Positions 27,805-37,408 of a stretch of DNA of 64,000 nucleotides are shown here, piece after piece. The DNA is from Egicoccus sp. AB-alg2. Its GTDB lineage: Bacteria; Actinomycetota; Nitriliruptoria; Nitriliruptorales; Nitriliruptoraceae. How positions within the stretch are numbered: position 1 is the stretch's first letter; each line of letters begins with the position of its first letter. A program made the translations under genes and the position numbers. The notes beneath the pieces were generated by a model. It searched no databases. It was given only the letters and a program-made list of their open reading frames with translations, and was not told the DNA's origin. Location: NCBI RefSeq assembly GCF_041821065.1, contig NZ_JBGUAX010000010.1:62001-126000 (forward strand), read 5' to 3'.

Positions 27805-29193
27805 GTGACCGTGCCCCCGACCGACCGTACGGCAGCGCCGACCAAGATTCTCCTGGACGAGAGCGAGCTGCCGACCCACTGGTACAACGTCGTCGCCGAC
27901 CTCCCTGAGCCGCCGCCACCGCCGCTGCACCCCGGTACCCACGAGCCGATCGGTCCGGAAGCGCTCGCGCCCCTGTTCCCGATGGCGCTCATCCAGCAGG
28001 AGGTGACGACCGAGCGGTACGTGGCGATCCCGCAGGCGGTGCGCGACGTCTACGCCCTGTGGCGACCCGCGCCGCTGTACCGCGCCAAGCGGCTCGAGGC
28101 GCACCTCGACACTCCGGCGCGCATCTACTTCAAGTACGAGGGCGTGTCGCCGGCCGGGTCGCACAAGCCCAACACCGCCGTCCCGCAGGCCTACTACAAC
28201 GCGCAGGAAGGCGTGACCCGCCTCGCCACGGAGACCGGTGCCGGCCAGTGGGGCTCCGCGCTCGCCTTCGCCACCGCCCAGTTCGGCCTCCAGTGCGAGG
28301 TCTGGCAGGTCGCGGCGTCGTTCCAGCAGAAGCCCTACCGCGCATCGATGATGCGGACCTGGGGCGCGACCGTGCACAGCTCCCCGTCGGAGCTCACCGA
28401 GGCGGGACGTGCCATCCTCGCGAGCGACCCGGACTCGCCCGGCTCGCTCGGCATCGCGATCTCCGAGGCCGTCGAGGTGGCGGCCGGGCGCGAGGACACC
28501 AAGTACGCCCTCGGCAGCGTGCTCAACCACGTGCTGCTGCACCAGACCGTGATCGGCGAGGAGGCACTGCTGCAGCTCGCGAAGGTCGGCGAGACGCCGG
28601 ACCTGATCGTCGGCTGCACCGGCGGCGGCTCGAACTTCGCGGGCCTGTTCTTCCCGTTCCTGCGGGAGAAGCTGGCCGGCAACATGGAGCCACGCATCCT
28701 CGCGGTCGAGCCGGCCGCCTGTCCGTCGTTCACCAAGGGCGAGTACCGCTACGACTTCGGTGACGTCGCGGGCATGACCCCGCTCATGAAGATGCACACG
28801 CTCGGTCACGACTTCGTGCCCGACCCGATCCACGCCGGTGGGCTGCGCTACCACGGCATGTCGCCGCTGCTGTCGCACATGTACGAGCTCGGCATGTTCG
28901 AGGCAGACGCGATCGACCAGATCGCGTGCTTCGATGCGGCGGTCACCTTCGCCCGTACCCAGGGCATCGTGCCCGCACCGGAGCCGACCCATGCGATCGC
29001 GGCGGCGATCCGCGAGGCCGAGGTGTGCCGCGAAACCGGCGAGGAGAAGGTCATCCTGACCGCACTGTGCGGCCACGGGCACTTCGACATGGCCGCCTAC
29101 GACGCCTACTTCGCCGGGAAGCTGCGCGACTTCGACTATCCGGCGGACAAGGTCGCGGAGGCCATGCAGCGAGTACCCGTCGTCGGCGCCTGA
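27805..29193 (+). CDS. TrpB2-type tryptophan synthase beta-like PLP enzyme
   Basis: This 462-residue enzyme belongs to the long TrpB2 branch. The PLP-lysine motif is [11 protein letters not shown] and the phosphate-binding loop [11 protein letters not shown]. The extended N-terminus ([13 protein letters not shown]) is a TrpB2 trait. TrpB2 makes tryptophan from serine and indole without needing TrpA; no trpA or other trp gene is near. The GTG at 27805 is preceded by GAGGAG. It may act as an indole-salvage enzyme or as the main TrpB; the window cannot decide. Confidence 0.92.
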   Translation: MTVPPTDRTAAPTKILLDESELPTHWYNVVADLPEPPPPPLHPGTHEPIGPEALAPLFPMALIQQEVTTERYVAIPQAVRDVYALWRPAPLYRAKRLEAHLDTPARIYFKYEGVSPAGSHKPNTAVPQAYYNAQEGVTRLATETGAGQWGSALAFATAQFGLQCEVWQVAASFQQKPYRASMMRTWGATVHSSPSELTEAGRAILASDPDSPGSLGIAISEAVEVAAGREDTKYALGSVLNHVLLHQTVIGEEALLQLAKVGETPDLIVGCTGGGSNFAGLFFPFLREKLAGNMEPRILAVEPAACPSFTKGEYRYDFGDVAGMTPLMKMHTLGHDFVPDPIHAGGLRYHGMSPLLSHMYELGMFEADAIDQIACFDAAVTFARTQGIVPAPEPTHAIAAAIREAEVCRETGEEKVILTALCGHGHFDMAAYDAYFAGKLRDFDYPADKVAEAMQRVPVVGA

Positions 29194-29226
29194 CCGGCGG
29201 TCGTGCGCGACGGCGGACGCCGCTCG

Positions 29227-30933
29227 TCAGGCGCCGATGGCGAGGTCCCGGCGGCGGAACAGCGCGAACCCGGCTGCGCTCAGCGCCGCCGCCACCGCGA
29301 GCAGCACGCCCACCGGCAGCCATGCCATCGGCGCGGCCGGCACGAGCGGGACGTGCGTGAACGGTGAGACGTTGAGCACCCACTGCGGCAGGTCGAGGAC
29401 CGCGCCGAGCTGTCCGAGCACCAGGCTGAGCGTGAGCGCCCCCCAGCCGATCGTGACGGCCCAGCGCGGTGCCAGCGCGAACGCCAGCACCACCCCGCCG
29501 CCGAGCGCCAGCGCCGCCGGCAGCTGGACGAGGGCGGCGGAGCCCAACCCGCGGACGCCCACGGCGAAGTCGCCGGTCACGAATCCGTAGGTCACCGCCG
29601 CCGACAGTCCCGCCAGCACGAAGATGGCGACGGTGCCGGCCGCGGCGAACACCACGTGCCCACCGAGCCAGCGCGAGCGGGACACGGGTGTCGCCAGCAA
29701 CGGCTCGAGCCGGCCGGCGATCTCCTCGTTGCGGGCACGCAACAACGTCTGCACCGTGAACCCGGCGGCGCCGACCCCGACGAACGCCATCATGAAGGCG
29801 AAGAACGCGTCGCGCAGCCCCCCGTCGGACGTCAGGGACGCCAGCGCCTCCTGCAGCTGCTCGTTCTCGGTGAGGATGTCGTCGGCGGCGTCGCCGACGG
29901 ACCCGAAGGCGACCGCGACGACGGCGATCCCGACCGCCCACGCCAGCAGCGACCCGCGGTGCAGCCGCCACGCCAGCGCCATCGGACTGTCGAGGCCGTC
30001 GGCGCGGGCAGGGCCGGTCGGCACGGGCAGCATCCCGTGCCCGACGTCGCGGTGCTCGGTCAGCACGAACGCGACCGCCACCAGCACGACCGTCAGCCCG
30101 GCGAACAGCGCGAACACCTCGAGGTTGTCCTGATGGAAGGGCCGCACCTGTTGGCCCCAGCCGATCGGCGACAGCCACGACGGCCAGGCGCTGACGAGTT
30201 CGACCTCGCTGGCGGCGACCTCGCCGAACAGGTCGCCGATCGCGCGGAGCAGGAACGCCGCACCGATGGCCGCGCCGACGATGCCGTTGGCGGCCCGTTG
30301 CGTGCTGGCGACCTGCGCCGCCACCGCCGCGATCGCCGCGAAGGTCATCCCGACGCCGGCGAACGCGAGCCCGCTGGCCACCGACCCGCGCACCGGCAGG
30401 TCGTAGGCGAGCAGCACCCCCGTCATCCCGGCGGCGAGCACCAGGTTGGCGAGGAGCACCACCGACAGCGCCGCGGTGAGCCGGGCGTGGTGGCCGACCA
30501 CGGCGGAGCCGAGCAGCTCCGCCCGGCCGGTCTCCTCGTCGTGCCGGGTGTGGCGGACGACCGCCTGCCCGCTCATCAGGCCGATCAGGATCGCGAGGAT
30601 CCCGAACGACTCCACCATGGTCATCGCACCGAGCGAGGTGCCCGACGCCGGCCCGTCGAAAACGCGGGTGGCGGGCGTGGCGGCGCCGAACATCGCGGCG
30701 GCGATGCGGTCCTGCTGGGAGGCGTACAGGGCGGTGATGGTCGAGGCGATGCCGGCGAGCAGCGCGACCAGCACACCGATCCAGACCGGCAGCAGGATCC
30801 GGTCGCGCCGGAGCGCGAGGCGGAACAGCCGGGGTGTGCCGACCAGGGCGGACCAGCGCCCGGCGCCGCCGCGACGACCGCGTTCGGGCGACGTCGTCGT
30901 GGCCGGCCGGTCGACGGCACGGGTCGTGCTCAC
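29227..30933 (-). CDS. ABC-2 type exporter permease (polyketide/antibiotic exporter family)
   Basis: This 568-residue polytopic membrane protein has two similar halves of about six helices. It starts after a cytoplasmic tail with [20 protein letters not shown], a pattern typical of TetB/PrrC-like exporters. The GTG at 30933 overlaps the ATPase stop (GTGA), so the pair is co-translated. It probably exports a hydrophobic drug or lipid, under control of the divergent TetR gene. Confidence 0.85.
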   Translation of the reverse strand: MSTTRAVDRPATTTSPERGRRGGAGRWSALVGTPRLFRLALRRDRILLPVWIGVLVALLAGIASTITALYASQQDRIAAAMFGAATPATRVFDGPASGTSLGAMTMVESFGILAILIGLMSGQAVVRHTRHDEETGRAELLGSAVVGHHARLTAALSVVLLANLVLAAGMTGVLLAYDLPVRGSVASGLAFAGVGMTFAAIAAVAAQVASTQRAANGIVGAAIGAAFLLRAIGDLFGEVAASEVELVSAWPSWLSPIGWGQQVRPFHQDNLEVFALFAGLTVVLVAVAFVLTEHRDVGHGMLPVPTGPARADGLDSPMALAWRLHRGSLLAWAVGIAVVAVAFGSVGDAADDILTENEQLQEALASLTSDGGLRDAFFAFMMAFVGVGAAGFTVQTLLRARNEEIAGRLEPLLATPVSRSRWLGGHVVFAAAGTVAIFVLAGLSAAVTYGFVTGDFAVGVRGLGSAALVQLPAALALGGGVVLAFALAPRWAVTIGWGALTLSLVLGQLGAVLDLPQWVLNVSPFTHVPLVPAAPMAWLPVGVLLAVAAALSAAGFALFRRRDLAIGA

Positions 30934-31856
30934 GACGCACCACCTGCCTCGACCTGCACGCCATCGAGGTCGTCGCCGTAGTGGCGCAGGAACAGCTCCT
31001 CCAGGGTCGGCGGGTGGCTGACCAGCGCCTGCACTCCCGCGGCCGCCAGTCGGGCGACGGCGTCGTCGAGGTCGTCGGACTCCACCTCGAAGCGCACGTG
31101 CCGGCCGACCTCGTCGAGCCGCTCCAGGGCGTGGATGCCGGCGATGCGCTCGAGGCCCTCTGCGGGCCGGGCGGTCTCCGCGATCACCGAGGTACGGGTC
31201 AGGTGGCGCAGCTCGGCGAGCGTGCCCGACTCCACGATGCGGCCCTCGCGAATGATCGAGATGCGGTCGCACAGCGCCTCGGCCTCGGCCAGGATGTGGC
31301 TCGACAGCAGCACGGTGCGGCCCTCGGCCTTGACCTCGCGCACGACGTCCTGGAACACCGACTCCATCAACGGGTCGAGTCCGGAGGTCGGCTCGTCGAG
31401 GACGAACAGTTCCACGTCGGAGGCGAACCCGGCCACGATGGCGACCTTCTGCCGGTTGCCCTTCGAGTAGGTGCTACAGCGTTTGGTCGGGTCGAGCTGG
31501 AACCGCTCGACCAGCTCGTCGCGGCGGCGGCGGTCGCTGTGGCCGCGCAGGTCGGCGAGCAGGTCGATGGCCTCGCCACCCGACAGGTTCGGCCACAGGT
31601 GCACGTCACCGGGGACGTACGCGAGGCGGCGGTGCAGTGCGACCGCGTCGCGCCATGGGTCGCCGCCGAGCAGCGTCACGTCGCCCGCGTCCTTTCGTAG
31701 CAGGCCGAGCAGGATGCGGATCGTCGTGGACTTGCCGGCGCCGTTGGGGCCGAGGAAGCCGTGGACCTCGCCGGTCGCCACGTCGAGGTCGACGCCGTCG
31801 AGGGCACGGGTGGGGCCGAAGGTCTTGACCAGGTCTCGGGTGGTGATGGCATCCAT
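30930..31856 (-). CDS. ABC exporter ATPase
   Basis: This 308-residue ATPase has Walker [10 protein letters not shown], an unusual signature YSKGNRQK (the LSGGQ equivalent), Walker [13 protein letters not shown] and the switch histidine SSH. The modified signature is usual in TetA/DrrA-like drug exporters. The ATG at 31856 gives the expected [14 protein letters not shown] start; its ribosome site is weak. It is paired with the downstream permease and diverges from a TetR gene across an operator region. Confidence 0.9.
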   Translation of the reverse strand: MDAITTRDLVKTFGPTRALDGVDLDVATGEVHGFLGPNGAGKSTTIRILLGLLRKDAGDVTLLGGDPWRDAVALHRRLAYVPGDVHLWPNLSGGEAIDLLADLRGHSDRRRRDELVERFQLDPTKRCSTYSKGNRQKVAIVAGFASDVELFVLDEPTSGLDPLMESVFQDVVREVKAEGRTVLLSSHILAEAEALCDRISIIREGRIVESGTLAELRHLTRTSVIAETARPAEGLERIAGIHALERLDEVGRHVRFEVESDDLDDAVARLAAAGVQALVSHPPTLEELFLRHYGDDLDGVQVEAGGAS

Positions 31857-31891
31857 GCCGGTCCCGTCGTCGTCGAGCGGTGTGCTGATAG

Positions 31892-31926
31892 TGACTGTCA
31901 AGAGACGGTAACTCGCACTGACAGTC
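31892..31926. promoter_or_regulatory. Palindromic operator between ABC exporter and tetR genes
   Basis: TGACTGTCA (31892-31900) and ACTGACAGT (31917-31925) are each perfect 9-bp palindromes. GACTGTCA and TGACAGTC also form an inverted pair. A third related GTCACT follows near 31941. The layout, 36 bp upstream of the exporter start, fits a TetR-family operator. Confidence 0.6.
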
Positions 31927-32054
31927 GCGGTCAAGTGGTTGTCACTCGCAGATGGCCGCTACGCTCGCCCTCACTCTCGACGGCCCCGCCCGCCCGGGCC
32001 AGGGGCGAAGCGCCCTGGCCGAACCCGTCGACACGACACCATCAGGAACGCCAC

Positions 32055-32684
32055 GTGCCGAGCGACGCCGCTGCCGACCTGCCGCCCCACGTCGCCGGTC
32101 TCGGCCTGCGTGAGCGCAAGCGCCTGGCCGCCATGCGGCGCATCCAGGAGGTCGCCATCGACCTGTTCGAGGTCGACGGCTACGACGCCGTCACGATCGA
32201 GCGCATCGCTGCCCAGGCCGAGGTGTCGCCCTCGTCGGTCTACCGCTACTTCGGTTCGAAGGAGGGCGTGCTGCTCTGGGACGAGTACGACCCGGTGGGG
32301 CTGCAACAGGCGGCGCAGCGCATGGCCGACGAGCCACCGCTCGACGCCATCCGCGAGGTGTTCCGCACGCTGGTCGTCGAGGCGGTCGAGCGCGACGCCG
32401 AACACCTGCAGCGACGCGTGCGGCTGACGATGCGCGAGCCCGCGGTGAAGGCGGCCTCGGTGCTGCAGACGCACCAGCTCGGGGACCAGATCGCCGCCAT
32501 GCTCGCGGCCGCGCGTGGCGGCGAGGTCGACGACCTCGAGATCCAGGTGTTCGCGCACGCGCTGGTCGGGGCACTGCTCGGCGCGATCGAGCACTGGTAC
32601 GCGAGCGATTTCACGACGTCGTTGCCGGACGCCCTCGACCTGGTGTTCGCACGCTTCGAGACCGGGTTCCCGGCGCTGACCTGA
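32055..32684 (+). CDS. TetR-family transcriptional regulator
   Basis: This 209-residue regulator has an N-terminal helix-turn-helix (about residues 20-65: DAVTIERIAAQAEVSPSSVY, then RYFGSKEGVL) and an all-helical ligand domain. The GTG at 32055 follows AGGAACGCC. It is divergent from the ABC exporter pair and probably represses it through the palindromes between them. The ligand is unknown. Confidence 0.9.
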   Translation: MPSDAAADLPPHVAGLGLRERKRLAAMRRIQEVAIDLFEVDGYDAVTIERIAAQAEVSPSSVYRYFGSKEGVLLWDEYDPVGLQQAAQRMADEPPLDAIREVFRTLVVEAVERDAEHLQRRVRLTMREPAVKAASVLQTHQLGDQIAAMLAAARGGEVDDLEIQVFAHALVGALLGAIEHWYASDFTTSLPDALDLVFARFETGFPALT

Positions 32685-32780
32685 GGGCGGCGACGCGCCG
32701 GGGTCGGACGCACCGCGGCCGTGGCGAAGGCCCCGACGTGGCCGCGCGGGCCTGGCTGGCCGTCGACCCGGAAAACGCGA

Positions 32781-32815
32781 AATCGGGCTCCCGGAAGTGT
32801 CCAGGGAGCCCGATT
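32781..32815 (-). terminator. Strong stem-loop terminator of the tRNA cluster
   Basis: A perfect 12-bp stem (AATCGGGCTCCC / GGGAGCCCGATT) with an 11-nt loop lies 7 bp beyond the tRNA-Phe 3' end. On the minus strand it is followed by TCGCGTTTTCC, giving a modest T run. Confidence 0.8.
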
Positions 32816-32822
32816 CGTGGGG

Positions 32823-32895
32823 TGGTCAGGGGCGGGGTCGAACCGCCGACACCACGATTTTCAGTCGTGTGCTCTACCAACTGAGCTACCTGACC
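32823..32895 (-). tRNA. tRNA-Phe (GAA)
   Basis: This 73-nt cloverleaf has a 7-bp acceptor GGTCAGG/CCTGACC, the D-arm sequence GCTCAGTTGGTAGAGC, the anticodon loop CTGAAAA (anticodon GAA) and the T loop TTCGACC. CCA is not encoded. It is the last of three minus-strand tRNA genes. Confidence 0.97.
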
Positions 32896-32960
32896 AGGTG
32901 CCGCACGAGGCTAGAGCCTGACGGCACGCCGCGCATCCTCGGCACGGCCTCGGATGCACG

Positions 32961-32986
32961 CACGGCCGGTCCTGAGACCGGCCGTG
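32961..32986 (-). terminator. Stem-loop between tRNA-Asp and tRNA-Phe genes
   Basis: A perfect 11-bp stem CACGGCCGGTC / GACCGGCCGTG with a 4-nt loop starts two bases after the tRNA-Asp 3' end. It may be a terminator or a processing signal. Confidence 0.6.
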
Positions 32987-32988
32987 AG

Positions 32989-33063
32989 CGGACCTGACGG
33001 GATTTGAACCCGCGACCTCCACCTTGACAGGGTGGCGAGCACTCCTAACTGCTCCACAGGTCC
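32989..33063 (-). tRNA. tRNA-Asp (GTC)
   Basis: This 75-nt cloverleaf has the acceptor GGACCTG/CAGGTCC, the anticodon loop CTGTCAA (GTC) and the T loop TTCAAAT. The discriminator base is G, as expected for tRNA-Asp. CCA is not encoded. Confidence 0.97.
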
Positions 33064-33079
33064 CTGTGGACGTTGCACG

Positions 33080-33152
33080 TGGGCCGCGCAGGACTCGAAC
33101 CTGCAACCAGCGGATTAAAAGTCCGATGCTCTGCCAGTTGAGCTAGCGGCCC
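33080..33152 (-). tRNA. tRNA-Lys (TTT)
   Basis: This 73-nt cloverleaf has the acceptor GGGCCGC/GCGGCCC, the anticodon loop CTTTTAA (TTT) and the T loop TTCGAGT. It is first in the tRNA cluster, whose promoter should lie in the short gap before the divergent mshD gene. Confidence 0.97.
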
Positions 33153-33281
33153 CGGCTGGCAGGTGGCGACCGTGCAGCGCGCGGGAACGATACCCCGGCC
33201 CTCGCGCGGGTGCCAACCGGCGAACAACGAGCCTAGCGTGCGCGCGCACACCGACCGGCGCCACCCTGCACGAGGTGATCG

Positions 33282-34292
33282 ATGACCGACGACCCGGCCG
33301 ACAACGCGCCTCTCGACCCGGCGGATCGCCCGCCTTCCGAGCCGCCCGAGCACCAGTCGGCGGACGCCCCGGTGGTCGTCGAGGAGGCCGGTGCCAGCAC
33401 CGCCGCCGAGGTGCTGGCGGCGCTGGATGCGCAGGAGGCGGCCCGGGGCGCGTCACTGGTCGACGAGGCCGAGCACGTCCGACTCCGCCGCTTCGTCGAC
33501 ACGGGGGAGCGGGCCGAGGGCTGGCAGGCCCTGGCCGCCCGGCGGCCGGGACCGGACGAGGCCCTCGTCGGTTACGCCGCGGTCGTCCTCACCGACGCCG
33601 GTGTGGCCTCGGGCGACGTCGCGGTGCTCGCCGGCACGCCCGCCCATCCCGCAACGGAGACCCTGAAGCGCCTGCTGGCGGCGCTGGCCGAGCGCGCCGA
33701 GGCGGCGGCCGCCGTCCACCTGCAGATGTGGGTGCGCCTGGCCGGCGCCCCGGAGATCGACGCCGCCCACGCCGCCGGGTTCACGGTGGCCCGCCGGCTC
33801 GGTGTGCTCGGCACCTCCCTGGACGACGTCGAGGTCGTGCCACCGCCCGAGCACTGGACCATCCGTCCCTACCGGCCCGACGTCGACGACGAGGCGGTCG
33901 TCGCCGTCCTCGCCGGCGCCTACGAAGGGACCGACGAGGCCGGCTGGACGCTGCAGCAGTTCCAGGAGCGGCGCGCCTACGACTGGTTCCGTCCCGAGGA
34001 CCTGCTGCTCGCGGAGGACGCCACCGGCCACCTCGGCGGCCTGCACTGGCTCAAGCGCCGCACTGACGCCGAGGGTGAGGTCTACAACCTCGCCATCGCA
34101 CCCAGCGCCCAGGGCGCCGGCCTGGGTGGCGCGCTGCTCACGGCCGGGCTCGCGCACCTGCGCGACGTCGGCTGCCTCGACGTCGTGCTGTGGGTCGACC
34201 GCGCCAACGAGCGTGCCGTGCGGCTGTACGAGCGGTACGGCTTCACCACGCGCTGGGACGACATCGCCTTCGGCCGCCCACTCGGCGGCTGA
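33282..34292 (+). CDS. mshD: Mycothiol synthase-like acetyltransferase
   Basis: This 336-residue protein has two GNAT lobes, as in MshD, which acetylates Cys-GlcN-Ins in the last step of mycothiol synthesis. The C-terminal lobe shows LLLAEDATGHLGGLHWLK, VYNLAIAPSAQGAGLGGALL and a closing RLYERYGFTTRWDDIAF, all close to MshD. It is convergent with a GlnR-like gene, an arrangement also known in mycobacteria (Rv0818-Rv0819). mshA lies 13.5 kb away in this window, supporting mycothiol use. Confidence 0.87.
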   Translation: MTDDPADNAPLDPADRPPSEPPEHQSADAPVVVEEAGASTAAEVLAALDAQEAARGASLVDEAEHVRLRRFVDTGERAEGWQALAARRPGPDEALVGYAAVVLTDAGVASGDVAVLAGTPAHPATETLKRLLAALAERAEAAAAVHLQMWVRLAGAPEIDAAHAAGFTVARRLGVLGTSLDDVEVVPPPEHWTIRPYRPDVDDEAVVAVLAGAYEGTDEAGWTLQQFQERRAYDWFRPEDLLLAEDATGHLGGLHWLKRRTDAEGEVYNLAIAPSAQGAGLGGALLTAGLAHLRDVGCLDVVLWVDRANERAVRLYERYGFTTRWDDIAFGRPLGG

Positions 34293-34307
34293 CACCACGC
34301 TCGGCAC

Positions 34308-34453
34308 TTCCCGTCATATGCGACGGAAACCGTCCCGGGTGGCGTGTCCGCGGGCTATGACGCTCGAGCTTTCCGTCGTCTGCGACGGAAACCGGCCCGG
34401 GTGACGCGTCTGCGCGCGGTGACGCACGGGGTTTCCGTCGCATGCGCGGGAAA
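34308..34453. repeat. Three palindromic copies at a 62-bp period between mshD and glnR
   Basis: Near-identical 22-nt palindromes lie at 34308-34329, 34370-34391 and 34432-34453, exactly 62 bp apart. The core is TTTCCGTCG, a 4-nt centre, then CGACGGAAA. Copies 1 and 2 also share most of the 40-bp spacer, including CCCGGGTG and TGACGC. The third copy is followed by unrelated sequence. The array fills the gap between convergent genes and could fold as serial hairpins. It is too palindromic and too short to be CRISPR. Confidence 0.85.
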
Positions 34454-34480
34454 CCGCTGGGAGATGGCTCGTGCCGGCGC

Positions 34481-35188
34481 TCAGCGCTGGGCGGCTTCGG
34501 CGGCTGCCGCGCGCTCCTCGTGGCGCTGGCCGGGCGGGACGAGCTTGTAGCCGACGCCGCGCACGGTCACGATCATCGACTCGTACTCGGGCCCGAGCTT
34601 GGCGCGCAGCCGCCGGACGTGGACGTCGACCGTGCGCGAGCCGCCGTAGTAGTCGTAGCCCCACACGTCCTGCAGCAGCAGGTCGCGGGTGAACACGCGG
34701 TTGGGCGCGCTCGCGAGTGCCTTCAGCAGTTCGAACTCCTTGAAGGTGAGGTCCAGCGGGACGCCACGCAGCCGCACCTGGTAGCTGTCCTCGTCGACCA
34801 CCAGGTCGCCGACGCTGGCGGCGCGGGCGGGCCGCTCGGCGACCATGCGCTCGCGGGCGACACGCAGGCGGGTCTCGATCTCCGCCGGCGAGGCGTGGGG
34901 GAGCAGCCAGTCGTCGAACCCCCACGTCACCTTCAGCGCGGCCAGGCCACCCTCGCCCATCACGACCACGACCGGCTTTCGCAGCTCATGGACCGAGGCG
35001 GCCCGGCAGGCGCCGGTCGCGCCGCGCAGGTCCTGGGTGGCGTCGACGAGCACGACCTCACAGCTGGTCAGCCCGAACAGCGACGAGCTGTCCAGCGGGG
35101 CGTCCTGCAGCGTGTGGTCGAGGTACTCCAGGGCCGGGAGGAGCGACTTCCCGCCGCCGGGGCGGTCGGTCAGCACCAGCAGGTGCAT
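34481..35188 (-). CDS. glnR: GlnR-like OmpR-family response regulator
   Basis: This 235-residue regulator has an atypical receiver domain with VVLVDATQDLRGA near residue 50. The C-terminal winged helix is of OmpR type (LTFKEFELLKALASAPNRVF, then SRTVDVHVRRLRAKLG). The receiver resembles actinobacterial GlnR, which works without a dedicated kinase and controls nitrogen metabolism. The ATG at 35188 has GAGGAG upstream. Convergence with mshD matches mycobacterial gene order. A plain OmpR regulator of other function remains possible. Confidence 0.82.
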   Translation of the reverse strand: MHLLVLTDRPGGGKSLLPALEYLDHTLQDAPLDSSSLFGLTSCEVVLVDATQDLRGATGACRAASVHELRKPVVVVMGEGGLAALKVTWGFDDWLLPHASPAEIETRLRVARERMVAERPARAASVGDLVVDEDSYQVRLRGVPLDLTFKEFELLKALASAPNRVFTRDLLLQDVWGYDYYGGSRTVDVHVRRLRAKLGPEYESMIVTVRGVGYKLVPPGQRHEERAAAAEAAQR

Positions 35189-35286
35189 CGGCGTTCTCCT
35201 CGCGAAACACGTGCGCCCCGGCGCACGACGAACAGCGGTGGTTCGGCGTCGTTGCCGGGGCGATTCGCCTGGCAGGATGCCAGACC

Positions 35287-36207
35287 GTGAACCCACCCGT
35301 CCATCCCTCCCGCCCGCCGGCCCGCGCCCCGCACGCCGGTCGTCCCGCCATGGGCCGGGCGCCGCGCCGGGGTCCGGTGCGGCGCTACCTGGAGACCCGC
35401 GGCCTCGTCGGGCGCCACGCCACGCCGCACGTGCACACGCGGCTGGTGGCGGCCGATGGCACCCGGCTGGCCGGCACGCACCTGCCCGGCCCGCCCGATG
35501 CGCCCGGCGCGGTGCTGCTCCTGCACGGCTTCGCCGCCAACCGTCGCAAGCCCGCCTATGCCCGTCTGGCCGACGGCCTGGCGCGCGCGAGCGGCGTCCT
35601 GGCACTGGACCTGCGCGGCCACGGTGGCTCGGCCGGACACTGCACCTTCGGGGACCGCGAGGTGGACGACGTCGCGGCAGGGGTGCGCTGGCTCCGCGGC
35701 TACGGCTACCGGCGCGTCGCCCTGCTGGGGGTCTCGATGGGTGGGACCGCCGCGCTGCACGCCGCGGCGTCCGGCGTCGAGGTGGACGCGGTCGCGACCG
35801 TCTCCGCGCCCGGCTACTTCCACGACCCGCCGCGGACGGCCCCGCTGCAGCGCCTCCATGCGCTGTGGGGCAGCCCGGTCCAGCGCGCCGGCCTGCGCGC
35901 CCTGGTTGGCGTGCGGCTGGCCGGCCCGGCCGCGTGGAGCGACCCGCGCCACCCTGCGGAGATGGTCGCTGACGTGCGGGTGCCGCTGCTGGTGGTCCAT
36001 GGTGAGGACGACGACTACTTCCCCCTGGACGACGCCACCGCGTTGGTCGCGGCCGCGGGCGGTCCCGCGACGCTGTGGCAGCAGCCGGCCGGCTTCGGGC
36101 ACGCCGAGGAGGGCTTCACCAACGACGTCGTCGACGCCCTGACCGTCGCGCTGGACCAGGTCCTGCGCACCGAGCGGTTCCTGGCCGCGCCGGTCGCCCG
36201 CGACTGA
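35287..36207 (+). CDS. Alpha/beta hydrolase
   Basis: This 306-residue hydrolase has the oxyanion-hole motif LLHGFAANRRK, the nucleophile elbow GVSMGG, an acid in HGEDDDYFP and the catalytic histidine in GFGHAEEG. It resembles monoacylglycerol-lipase or acyl-esterase-like proteins without a signal peptide. The GTG start at 35287 begins a basic, proline-rich N-terminus. It is divergent from the glnR-like gene. The substrate is unknown. Confidence 0.87.
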   Translation: MNPPVHPSRPPARAPHAGRPAMGRAPRRGPVRRYLETRGLVGRHATPHVHTRLVAADGTRLAGTHLPGPPDAPGAVLLLHGFAANRRKPAYARLADGLARASGVLALDLRGHGGSAGHCTFGDREVDDVAAGVRWLRGYGYRRVALLGVSMGGTAALHAAASGVEVDAVATVSAPGYFHDPPRTAPLQRLHALWGSPVQRAGLRALVGVRLAGPAAWSDPRHPAEMVADVRVPLLVVHGEDDDYFPLDDATALVAAAGGPATLWQQPAGFGHAEEGFTNDVVDALTVALDQVLRTERFLAAPVARD

Positions 36208-36405
36208 CGTCGCCGCGGTGTGGGTCGACCCGCGCCAGACCGGGGGCCGGCATGGTTTGCACGGTTTCCCCCGGCTTGGCACGCTGTTGATCGTCGCGCG
36301 ACCCACCATGTGTCGTCCCGCTCACCGTCACCCCTCTGCCTGGAAGCGTGTCCGTTGCCCCCTGCGCTCGCCGCCGTTCCGTCGCCCTCGGGCGAGGGTG
36401 AACCC

Positions 36406-37356
36406 GTGCCGGCGGAGGTCGACGACGCCGCGATCGCCCGGGCCCTGTCCGTGCCCACCCGCGCCGGCATCTACCGCCGGCTGCGCACCGAGGGCCAGCC
36501 GCTGGCGGCCCGCGAGGTGGCCGACATGTTCGGGCTGCACCCCAACGTGGCGCGCAACCACCTCGACCACCTCGCCGACGTCGGGCTGGTCGTCACCGGC
36601 CGCCGCAAGCACCCCGGCGGCGGGCGCCCGGCCAAGGTGTACGTCGCCCGCGAACAGGCCGCGCCCGGCCGCGACGTGCAGGTGCCCCCGGGCAGCCAGC
36701 TGGCCGTCCACACCATCGTGCAGCTGATCGCCGGCCTCGCCGAGCACCGCGCCAAGCTCGCGCTGCTGGCCGAGGAACAGGGGCGCAAGCTCGTCGCCGC
36801 CACCGGCGGACGTGCCGACACCCGCGACTTCGAGGCCGCCGCCGTCATCGCGATCGAGGCGCTGCGCGCCGCGTTCCCGGAGGCGCGACTGGCCGAGGTC
36901 GACGGTGACCGCGTCACCGTCCAGGGCCTCGAGGTCGGCCTGCGCCTGATCGGCGAGGTGGACGGCCAGGTCGGCGACGCGCTGGCCACCGGCTTCCTGC
37001 GCGGCGCGCTGGCCGCGGCCGGCGCGCCGGCCCGGGTGACCGCCAGGGGTGGGCGGGTCGAGGCAGAACTCGACGAGGCGGGCCTGGGCGCCCAGCCGAG
37101 CCCCGTCGCCACCGTCGACAACCGCGGGCAGACCTACCAGCGGGGCGTCGTGGCGGCCATGCGGGCGATCGTGCCGCTGCGTCCCGGCGACCACCTCGAG
37201 GTTCTGACCGACGGGCAGGGCTCGCCGGCCGCGTACGCCCGCTGGGCCGACCGCGCGGGCCACCAGCTGGTCGACGTCGCCCGTATCCGCGACGTCAAGG
37301 GCCGCCCCGCCGTGCGCCTGCTGCTGCGCAAGGCCACCGGACCGATCTGGCCCTGA
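36406..37356 (+). CDS. Winged-helix regulator fused to a TusA-like domain
   Basis: This 316-residue protein begins with a COG2345-type ArsR/DeoR-like winged helix (REVADMFGLHPNVARNHLDH, then GGGRPAKVYV). A middle alpha/beta domain follows (about residues 115-225). The last 80 residues resemble a TusA/SirA fold: AMRAIVPLRPGDHLEVL, then AYARWADRAGHQLVDV. The usual TusA CPxP cysteine is absent; the position reads TYQRGVV. The GTG at 36406 after GAGGG gives the cleanest start. The next genes encode DUF4395 and a thioredoxin, so a role in sensing thiol or sulfur status is reasonable but unproven. Confidence 0.7.
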   Translation: MPAEVDDAAIARALSVPTRAGIYRRLRTEGQPLAAREVADMFGLHPNVARNHLDHLADVGLVVTGRRKHPGGGRPAKVYVAREQAAPGRDVQVPPGSQLAVHTIVQLIAGLAEHRAKLALLAEEQGRKLVAATGGRADTRDFEAAAVIAIEALRAAFPEARLAEVDGDRVTVQGLEVGLRLIGEVDGQVGDALATGFLRGALAAAGAPARVTARGGRVEAELDEAGLGAQPSPVATVDNRGQTYQRGVVAAMRAIVPLRPGDHLEVLTDGQGSPAAYARWADRAGHQLVDVARIRDVKGRPAVRLLLRKATGPIWP

Positions 37357-37408
37357 ACCGCTTGCAAACCACGCGACGACCATCCCGAGCACGACGAGGA
37401 AACGCTTC

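Noticed and set aside
34308-34453. CRISPR array
   Set aside because: Only three units, the repeat is a full palindrome, and two spacers are similar to each other; no cas genes nearby.
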